Assembly (NCBI GenBank): GCA_017620155.1
Contig: JAFZQY010000023.1
Coordinates: 1 to 38,078, forward strand
Direction: 5' to 3'
DNA length: 38,078 bases
DNA from: Lachnospiraceae bacterium
GTDB lineage: Bacteria > Bacillota > Clostridia > Lachnospirales > Lachnospiraceae
The stretch's first letter is position 1, and every line of letters starts with the position of its first letter. Below the pieces are notes generated by a model, which worked only from the letters and a program-made list of their open reading frames with translations, was not told where the DNA came from and ran no database searches. The position numbers and the translations under genes were made by a program. Below are positions 1 to 5,630 of the stretch, in pieces.

Positions 1-300
1 CTGGAGAAGGCTTCGGAGATGGGTTTCGGTGCCGTGCTGTTTGAGGGGAATATCAATTTCTACAGCAAATGCGGATTTACCTTCGCAAGAGAGTTCGGTA
101 TACGATATCATGATCTGCCTGAAGGAGAGGATGATTCCTTTTTTCTGTGCAGAGAGTTGATTCCAGGGTATCTCGATGGTATCACAGGAGTGTATCAGAC
201 ACCGAAGGGATACTATGTGAAGGATGAAGATGTGGAGGAGTTTGACAAGGGATTCCCGCCTAAGGAAAAGCTGAAGCTTCCGGGGCAGATATTTGGGTAA
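1..300 (+). CDS. GNAT-family N-acetyltransferase, 3' part
   Basis: The reading frame is open from the first base, so the gene starts before the window and only about 99 C-terminal residues are present. The segment GNINFYSKCGF matches the end of the acetyl-CoA-binding fold of GNAT proteins (motif B region, where a Tyr often acts as general acid). The tail has PKGYY and FPPKEKLKLPGQ, which I associate from memory with a group of Firmicute GNAT enzymes. The acyl acceptor cannot be read from this part. It is followed after 44 bp by a separate gene with its own ribosome binding site. Confidence 0.8.
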   Translation: MEKASEMGFGAVLFEGNINFYSKCGFTFAREFGIRYHDLPEGEDDSFFLCRELIPGYLDGITGVYQTPKGYYVKDEDVEEFDKGFPPKEKLKLPGQIFG

Positions 301-344
301 TCTTCCAGCTGAGTAACAATCAATCTGCATATTTGGAGGCTGTC

Positions 345-839
345 ATGAGCAAACGAGCGAGACAGTATATTGGCCTGTTTGTGGCGATAATTTCATATTA
401 TATTATTCACGAAGGAGCCCATCTGGCATACGCGCTGATCACAGGAGTGTATAAGCAGGTCAATATAATAGGGCTTGGTGTTCAGATAGACGTATTTGCT
501 GAAAAGATGACAGACAATCAGATGGGGATGTTTTGCCTCGTGGGTTCCCTTGCTACGATCATAACCGGATATATTCTTGTGGGGGTAATAAACATTTTGA
601 TCAAATCGCCCTCAGATATATTTAAGGCGTGCATGTACTATGTGACAATAATAATGATGTTTATGGATCCGTTGTATTTATGTGTTCTTTGCTCCATTTT
701 TGGCGGAGGGGATATGAATGGGATATCTCTTATCATTTCTGAAATTGCCGCAAGAGTAATATATGGAATCCTGTTTATCGTCAATGCAGTGATTTTTATC
801 AAAGTGGTTTTGCCAAAATATAAGATGGCTTTTCAATAG
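345..839 (+). CDS. Small integral membrane protein with HEGAH (HExxH-like) motif
   Basis: The ATG at 345 is chosen because GGAGG lies five bases before it; an upstream TTG in frame overlaps that site and is less likely. The 164-residue product has about four hydrophobic segments. The first carries HEGAH, an HExxH zinc-binding signature inside a membrane helix, as in M50-type intramembrane proteases. A later membrane segment has MDP, and M50 proteases supply a third zinc ligand from an Asp in a later helix. These are visible motifs; protease activity is an inference. The protein is shorter than typical site-2 proteases and shows no PDZ domain. It is likely transcribed with the upstream acetyltransferase gene. 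It could also be an inactive relative. Confidence 0.7.
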   Translation: MSKRARQYIGLFVAIISYYIIHEGAHLAYALITGVYKQVNIIGLGVQIDVFAEKMTDNQMGMFCLVGSLATIITGYILVGVINILIKSPSDIFKACMYYVTIIMMFMDPLYLCVLCSIFGGGDMNGISLIISEIAARVIYGILFIVNAVIFIKVVLPKYKMAFQ

Positions 840-867
840 AAAATAGAAGACTGAATCGATGTGAAGA

Positions 868-896
868 TTGACACAGACACGTATCTCAGATAAAAT
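868..896 (+). promoter_or_regulatory. Sigma-A-type promoter of the upstream uvrB copy
   Basis: TTGACA at 868-873 and TAAAAT at 891-896 are separated by 17 bp, close to the vegetative consensus. The start codon of the truncated uvrB copy lies 55 bp downstream. Confidence 0.75.
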
Positions 897-897
897 A

Positions 898-911
898 CAA
901 ACAGATGTTCG
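898..911. promoter_or_regulatory. LexA (SOS) operator candidate
   Basis: Read on the minus strand this is CGAACATCTGTTTG. It has both half sites, CGAAC and GTTYG, at the spacing of the Gram-positive LexA box. It lies directly after the -10 element, where a repressor would block initiation. uvrB is a known LexA target in Bacillus subtilis. I see no comparable site before the complete uvrB at 5631. Confidence 0.6.
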
Positions 912-951
912 ATGCGGATTTAATTAAGATTTTGAGGGTGTTTTGTGAGAA

Positions 952-1224
952 ATGGAATTTAAACTTCATTCCGAATATCAGCCTACCGGCGATCAGCCGA
1001 AGGCCATAAAAGAATTAGTAGAGGGTTTCAAACAGGGCAACCAGTTTGAAACCTTACTTGGCGTTACGGGTTCCGGCAAGACCTTCACGATGGCTAATGT
1101 CATTGCGCAGCTGCAGAAGCCGACTCTGATCATCAGCCACAACAAAACCCTCGCGGGCCAGCTGTATTCCGAGATGAAAGAATTCTTCCCCGAGAACGCG
1201 GTGGAGTATTTTGTATCCTATTAG
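952..1224 (+). pseudogene. uvrB: uvrB 5' fragment (90 codons), excinuclease ABC subunit B
   Basis: This encodes the first 90 residues of UvrB, including Walker A GVTGSGKT at residues 37-44, and then meets an immediate TAG. The protein differs from the matching part of the complete copy at 5631 at about five positions. The DNA differs at roughly 30-35 of 270 bases, mostly silent, counted by eye. The last 38 bp before the break are identical. The fragment ends just before the [12 protein letters not shown] segment (the beta-hairpin region that grips DNA), so it cannot support repair. It keeps an intact promoter and a LexA-like box, so a 90-residue peptide could still be made after DNA damage. 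I read it as the original 5' end of the chromosomal gene, cut by an insertion. Confidence 0.9.
1183..1220 (+). repeat. 38-bp direct repeat, left copy (possible attL core or crossover site)
   Basis: This stretch inside the truncated uvrB is identical to 5862-5899 in the complete uvrB. It begins at codon 78 in both copies, so both are in the same reading phase. Identity stops abruptly after the shared CCTA: the left copy continues TTAG and the right copy CTAC. Upstream of the repeat the two copies diverge to well under 90% identity. Confidence 0.85.
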
Positions 1225-1236
1225 CTCTATTCATAC

Positions 1237-1258
1237 ATGCCACAATATCTTGTGGCAT
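1237..1258. repeat. Perfect 9-bp inverted repeat near the left junction
   Basis: ATGCCACAA and TTGTGGCAT flank the loop TATC, starting 16 bp inside the left break. There is no T-run after it, so it is not a standard terminator. A recombinase-binding or protein-binding site is possible. Confidence 0.55.
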
Positions 1259-1335
1259 TAACCCAAGAGAAAATCCATATATAGTAGCAAGGTAACGTTA
1301 TAAGGACTGTGTGGACTATATGGACAGGGTACTAC

Positions 1336-1353
1336 AGGTGAGGCAATTGTCCG
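1336..1353 (+). repeat. 18-bp direct repeat, left copy
   Basis: AGGTGAGGCAATTGTCCG occurs here and again at 5527-5544, close to the two ends of the element and in the same orientation. The central CAATTG is palindromic. Confidence 0.7.
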
Positions 1354-1384
1354 GCTGTTGTACCTCCGGCTGTTAGAATGGCAC

Positions 1385-1447
1385 TACCGCAAATGTCTTC
1401 GGCAAAATACCGCAAATGTCTTCGGCAAAATACCACAAATGTCTTCG
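1385..1447 (+). repeat. 23-bp tandem repeat, about 2.7 copies
   Basis: Units start at 1385, 1408 and 1431. Each reads TACCGCAAATGTCTTCG followed by GCAAAA. The third unit has one change (ACCACA) and stops after TTCG. The array ends 8 bp before the -35 of the ATPase promoter, so it may be a set of regulator-binding sites. Confidence 0.8.
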
Positions 1448-1454
1448 TTGATGA

Positions 1455-1482
1455 TTGAAAATAGCTGATAATGGAGTATAAT
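1455..1482 (+). promoter_or_regulatory. Promoter of the AAA/DUF4143 ATPase gene
   Basis: TTGAAA at 1455-1460 and TATAAT at 1477-1482 are separated by 16 bp. The start codon follows 46 bp later, and a GAGG lies about 12 bp before it. Confidence 0.6.
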
Positions 1483-1528
1483 ACATAATATAGATTAATA
1501 CATATGCTTTGCGAGGTAAATAACCAGA

Positions 1529-2815
1529 ATGAACTATATAAAACGAATATGTGACAGCGAATTGCGAGACAAACTGGATGCTTTTGGAGCTGTACATGTT
1601 ATAGGTCCTAAATGGTGTGGGAAAACAACAACCGCTAAACAATTTGCCAAAAGCTATATTGAAATGCAGGACCCCGATATGAGGGATTCCTATATACATA
1701 CTGCCCAAATCAAACCATCTAATCTGCTTGTTGGAGAGAATCCTCGTTTGATCGATGAGTGGCAGATTGCTCCGAATTTATGGGATGCTGTAAGAGTTTC
1801 TGTCGATAAAAGAAACGAATCCGGCTTATATATTCTTACCGGTTCAAATTCCATAGATAAGACCGCAATCATGCATACCGGAACCGGCAGAATCGATACA
1901 CTCCAGATGTATCCAATGAGTCTATATGAATCAGGGGAGTCAAACGGTAAAGTTTCTTTAACCTCGTTATTTGAGAATAAAGCGCTTGCGGATGAAGAAT
2001 GCATTTCTGATCTCACGATTGATGGAATAATACAGGCCGCGTGCCGCGGCGGATGGCCATCTATTATGAACAAAAAAACAGATAAAGCAAAACTGATGGT
2101 TTCCGGAAGCTATTTTGATAGCCTTTGCAGAGACGACGTTAGTAATGTGGATAGCGTGAAAAGAGAAGAGCAGGGTACACGTCTTTTGCTTAGATCCTAT
2201 GCCAGAAACATATCAACATTTGCTTCCAACCGTACGATTCTGCGGGATATTAATGCAAATTACTCCATGGGAGAAACTACGTTTTACGATTATTTAAGTG
2301 CTCTAAAAAAACTATATGTGATCAAGGATGTAGAAGCATGGTGCCCGTCGATAAGATCCAAAACGGCAATTCAATCGTCTGATAAAAAAGAGTTTATAGA
2401 TCCTTCAATAGCCGTCGCTGCTCTCGGCGTCGGCCCGGAATACTTCAATACCGATCTTAAGGCTTTCGGGTTTATTTTTGAAACTTTATGTATAAGGGAC
2501 CTGCGTGTTTACTCTTCGTCAATGGGCGGAACAATATCATATTACCACGACAGATATGGTTTGGAAGCAGACGCTGTACTTCACCTGAAGGATGGCAGAT
2601 ATGCGTTGATTGAGATAAAGCTTGGCAGTAATGAAATTGAAGAAGGAGCTTCGCACCTTAATGAAATAGAGCGACTGATAGCAGAATACAATTCTCATGA
2701 GAAGCAGGTTCCGCTCAGATTACCTGATTTAAAGATGGTGCTTACTGGTACACCTTTTGGTTACAAACGAGAGGATGGTGTTTTTGTTATTCCGATAGGA
2801 TGCTTGAAAAACTAG
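1529..2815 (+). CDS. AAA-family ATPase with DUF4143 C-terminal domain
   Basis: This 428-residue protein has Walker A GPKWCGKT at about residues 26-33, a Walker B-like RLIDEWQ near residue 94, and a sensor-like YILTGSN. This is the order of the AAA_14 domain. The C-terminal part has GLEADAVLHL and, later, YALIEIKLGS. That D...E-x-K arrangement is typical of the PD-(D/E)xK-like fold of DUF4143. The length is normal for the family, so the gene looks intact. The function of the family is not settled; these genes are very common as lone accessory genes in anaerobe genomes. The gene has its own promoter and upstream repeats. I infer accessory cargo, possibly a self-regulated or addictive gene, but nothing here shows a toxin or antitoxin. 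Confidence 0.85.
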   Translation: MNYIKRICDSELRDKLDAFGAVHVIGPKWCGKTTTAKQFAKSYIEMQDPDMRDSYIHTAQIKPSNLLVGENPRLIDEWQIAPNLWDAVRVSVDKRNESGLYILTGSNSIDKTAIMHTGTGRIDTLQMYPMSLYESGESNGKVSLTSLFENKALADEECISDLTIDGIIQAACRGGWPSIMNKKTDKAKLMVSGSYFDSLCRDDVSNVDSVKREEQGTRLLLRSYARNISTFASNRTILRDINANYSMGETTFYDYLSALKKLYVIKDVEAWCPSIRSKTAIQSSDKKEFIDPSIAVAALGVGPEYFNTDLKAFGFIFETLCIRDLRVYSSSMGGTISYYHDRYGLEADAVLHLKDGRYALIEIKLGSNEIEEGASHLNEIERLIAEYNSHEKQVPLRLPDLKMVLTGTPFGYKREDGVFVIPIGCLKN

Positions 2816-2853
2816 AAAGCATAGAGATTGATGTATCGGTAGGAGGTAAAAAG

Positions 2854-3195
2854 ATGCCTAAATACACGGATGATGAAATAAGAAATATGAAGATTACATG
2901 TAAGATAGCAGGTGAGTATTTAGGAATATCTTCGATGGCTGTGAGCATTGGGATGAGAAACAATCTTCTCCCTATTGGATTTGCAATCCATAATGAAGAA
3001 AACGATAGACCATATTCAGAAAGTTGGTCATATCTGATTATTGCAGAGCGACTAATAGCATACAAGTTTGGGAGAATCTCGAAAGTGCAGGTTCAAAACA
3101 TTGAAAAGAATCTTTCAACCATTATAGAGCAGTTCGAGGAAATGAAAAAAGACCTGGTTTTTCTATTAAGCGAAAACGGGGATCAGCAGAAATAG
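2854..3195 (+). CDS. Small HTH-like protein of mobile-element type
   Basis: The ATG at 2854 is chosen because AGGAGG lies just before it (TAGGAGGTAAAAAG). An earlier in-frame start at 2800 would overlap the ATPase gene and has no such site. The 113-residue product has a segment, TCKIAGEYLGISSMAVSIG, that looks like a helix-turn-helix, then WSYLIIAERLIAYKFGRI and a charged, coiled-coil-like C terminus. From memory it resembles small winged-helix or excisionase-like proteins in conjugative elements of Firmicutes. This is a weak resemblance. It may control the element or be cargo. Confidence 0.6.
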   Translation: MPKYTDDEIRNMKITCKIAGEYLGISSMAVSIGMRNNLLPIGFAIHNEENDRPYSESWSYLIIAERLIAYKFGRISKVQVQNIEKNLSTIIEQFEEMKKDLVFLLSENGDQQK

Positions 3196-3293
3196 AATTG
3201 TTTGATTACGCGTTTTCGCTTGGCAAGTATTCGAATCTACAAAAGAGATATGAAGGGAAAGAATTACCGGAATGGAGAGTGAAAAAGGAATAG
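3153..3293 (+). other. Open frame without a supported start, possible gene remnant
   Basis: In the third frame, overlapping the end of the small HTH-like gene and the start of the next, the sequence reads as protein-like (for example ELFDYAFSLGKYSNLQKRY) up to a TAG at 3291. No start codon with a ribosome binding site is seen. It could be the tail of a gene lost by deletion, or chance. Confidence 0.2.
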
Positions 3294-4273
3294 TAAAGTT
3301 GTCAAGAAAACAACTCTATAACGATATTTGGGAAATGTCTGTTGCAGGAGTTGCTCGAAAGTATAATCTGAATTATGCCAAGTTGATTGAGACGTGTAGG
3401 GTATCCGATATACCTTTTCCTTCTTCGGGCTACTGGACGAGACGGAATTGTGGAAAAGATGTTTCTTCGGAGATAATACTGCTCAGTGGGGCTGGAGATG
3501 AAATAGTAGAACTACTCACCAATGATTCTGTGGTCAAGAGACTAAGAAAAAACAATAATGCTAATGATATGTCTATTGAACAGGGGAATGAAGACAAATC
3601 CCCCAATATGATAGATACCTATGATGATAGTGTTATACAATCGCAGGTTTTGAGTTTTCTTAGTAAAGAGGAAAGGATAAAAGTCCTTGCTGTGGCGTGT
3701 AATCTGAAGATAGAGGGCAATAACAGACTTCATAAGGCATTGACACAATACAAGAAAAAGATTGCAGATTATAACGAACAGCTAAAAAAGGCGCAGAGTC
3801 AGAGATACTATAACCCACGATATAATAAGCCGGCGAATGAACCGAGTTTCTTTAGCGAGGTTTCGGATGAAGGGACAAAGAGACTTATGGGCATATTGGA
3901 TGCTCTGTATAAGGCAATCGAGAAACTGGGCGGAACAGTAAATGAGGATCTGTCAATAAAACTCAATGATGATGTTGTCAGGCTCAGGGTAGCTGAATCA
4001 AAAGACAAAATCAAACATGAATTGACAAAGCAAGAAGCTCAGGAACTTCTAAAGTATCAGGATGAACTAAAAAGGCATTCATGGGCTTCGAAACCGCAAA
4101 TCAGACAATATGATCACGTGTTCAATGGAAGATTGCGTATTGTATTTGGCGAAAAAAGTTATATTCGAGATTCCGAGAAAGAAAAACTTGAGGATCGTTT
4201 AGGGGATATTGCTAATGAAAAGGATACGTGCAAAATATGTGTATGGTCTTTCGGCCACCCCGGAGAGAAGTGA
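3272..4273 (+). pseudogene. Hypothetical protein with N-terminal DNA-binding-like domain, 3' truncated
   Basis: The 333-codon frame begins with KLSRKQLYNDIWEMSVAGVARKYNL and later FPSSGYWTRRNCGK, which looks like a helix-turn-helix-type N-terminal domain seen in many uncharacterised proteins of mobile regions. The middle is charged and predicted coiled coil (QYKKKIADYNEQLKKAQ). Family-like sequence appears to end at LEDRLGDI near 4206. The last 20 or so codons (including CKICVWSFG) are the helicase fragment read in the wrong frame. The gene therefore seems to have lost its 3' end in a deletion that joined it to the next gene. The start lacks a close ribosome binding site. Confidence 0.6.
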
Positions 4274-5375
4274 TCATTTGGATGATATAGTATATATGCT
4301 TCTGGGTCCTGTTCGACATAAGTATTCTGTTAAGGAACAGGCAGATGCACAGGGGTTGGAACGATATGTCTGTCCAAGATTTACAAGGGTAGTTAATATA
4401 TCCGGGGAGAAACTTGATATACATAAGGCTGATGCTCTGATAGCGGACAGTGTAGTGAGAAATGAACAGATTGTATCTGATGTTGAGCAGGCTATTGTCT
4501 CCGGCAGGACTCCGGTGATACTGACCAAACTAAAGAAACATGCCGAACAGTTAAATGAAATACTTCAGGGAAAAGCAGATCATGTTTTTTTGATATACGG
4601 CGGACAGACTATGAAGCAGAATCAGGATATCAAAGACCAAATGTTTCGTATCCCGTCAAATGAAACTCTTATCCTAATAGCGACCGGGCAAAAGATAGGA
4701 GAGGGCTTCAACTTTCCGAGATTGGATACGCTTATGCTCGCGGCACCTGTAAAGTTTGAGGGTCGGCTTATACAATATATCGGCCGTCTGAATCGTTCTT
4801 ATGAAGGTAAGAAAGATGTGATGGTTTACGATTATGTAGATCCGCATATAGTATTCTTCGACAGGCAATACAAAAATCGCCTTAAGACATACAGAAAACT
4901 TGGATATCAGGTAATATCCAACCCGGTTATAGAGAAGCAGAAAGCTAATATGATCTTTAATGGAAGAGATTATACAGAGATTTTCGAGCGGGATCTGATA
5001 GAAGCAGATCGAGAAATTGTAATAGCAAGTCCTGATCTTAGAAGAAACAAAGTAGATCGGCTTATTGCATTGTTAAAACCAAGACAGGAAGCCGGTGTAT
5101 CTGTAACGGTTATCACAATGGAACCGGATTCGACAGGATATGGAGATACTATAGAACTCCATATATTGATTGATGAAATGAAAAACAGCGGGATTCATAT
5201 ACGCACAACACTGGACGAGGGAGAACATTATGCTGTAATAGACCGAAAACTCGTATGGCACGGTGGCATGAATCTGCTTGGAAAAGCTGATGTTTATGAC
5301 AATCTTATACGCGTGGAAAACGAACAAGCAGCTGCGGAATTGATGGAGATTACAGAGCGGATCGCTGATAGATAA
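4215..5375 (+). pseudogene. Superfamily 2 helicase C-terminal half with PLD-like domain, 5' truncated
   Basis: The frame opens straight into KYVYGLSATPERSD, helicase motif III (SAT). It continues through a full helicase C domain: VILTKLKKHAEQL, LIATGQKIGEGFNFPRLDTL and QYIGRLNRS (motifs V and VI). A C-terminal segment, HYAVIDRKLVWHGGMN, resembles the end of PLD-type nuclease domains, though a canonical HxKxxxxD is not visible. Walker A and the DEAD/DEAH box are absent, and the frame is closed by a stop just upstream, so more than half of the protein is missing. Intact relatives that I recall are large helicase-PLD proteins, some with a primase (TOTE-type conflict systems). As it stands the product cannot be an active helicase. 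Confidence 0.75.
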
Positions 5376-5472
5376 ATGATGATATGAGGCCGTCTTTCAC
5401 AAGAGCGGGCTTGAAAAGGACAGTGTTTCTGCTCGATACAAACGCTTATACGACTAAAAATGTATCATATAG

Positions 5473-5501
5473 TTCATATTGTCCGTATGGTGATATATAA
5501 T
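5473..5501 (+). promoter_or_regulatory. Possible promoter of the complete uvrB
   Basis: TATAAT at 5496-5501 has TTCATA 17 bp upstream at 5473-5478, a weak -35. It is the best candidate between the helicase fragment and uvrB. No LexA-like CGAAC-N4-GTTYG is seen in 5376-5630. Confidence 0.35.
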
Positions 5502-5526
5502 TCGTACAGTTTGGATTATAAAAAAT

Positions 5527-5544
5527 AGGTGAGGCAATTGTCCG
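5527..5544 (+). repeat. 18-bp direct repeat, right copy
   Basis: Identical to 1336-1353 in the same orientation; it lies 86 bp before the start of the complete uvrB. Confidence 0.7.
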
Positions 5545-5586
5545 TTTGATGAGCATGGGACATATATGGCAGACAAAAACTGGTGA

Positions 5587-5605
5587 ATAGTAATCATTTT
5601 ACTAT
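5587..5605. repeat. Inverted repeat in the uvrB leader
   Basis: ATAGTAA and TTACTAT are perfect 7-bp arms around TCATT, 25 bp before the uvrB start codon. It could be an operator or a weak hairpin in the leader. It is absent from the leader of the truncated copy. Confidence 0.45.
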
Positions 5606-5630
5606 CAGATTTTGAAGGATAATTGAAGAA

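Larger units (their letters stand above)
1225..1528. other. Non-coding left end of the element
   Basis: This 304-bp stretch has no credible gene. It holds a 9-bp perfect inverted repeat near the junction, an 18-bp sequence repeated at 5527-5544, a 23-bp tandem repeat, and the promoter of the ATPase gene. Each is listed separately. Confidence 0.7.

Noticed and set aside
1385-1447. Possible short CRISPR array
   Set aside because: The repeats are directly adjacent with no spacers and no cas genes are near.
2800-2853. Earlier start for the small HTH-like gene
   Set aside because: It would overlap the ATPase gene and has no ribosome binding site, while AGGAGG stands before the ATG at 2854.
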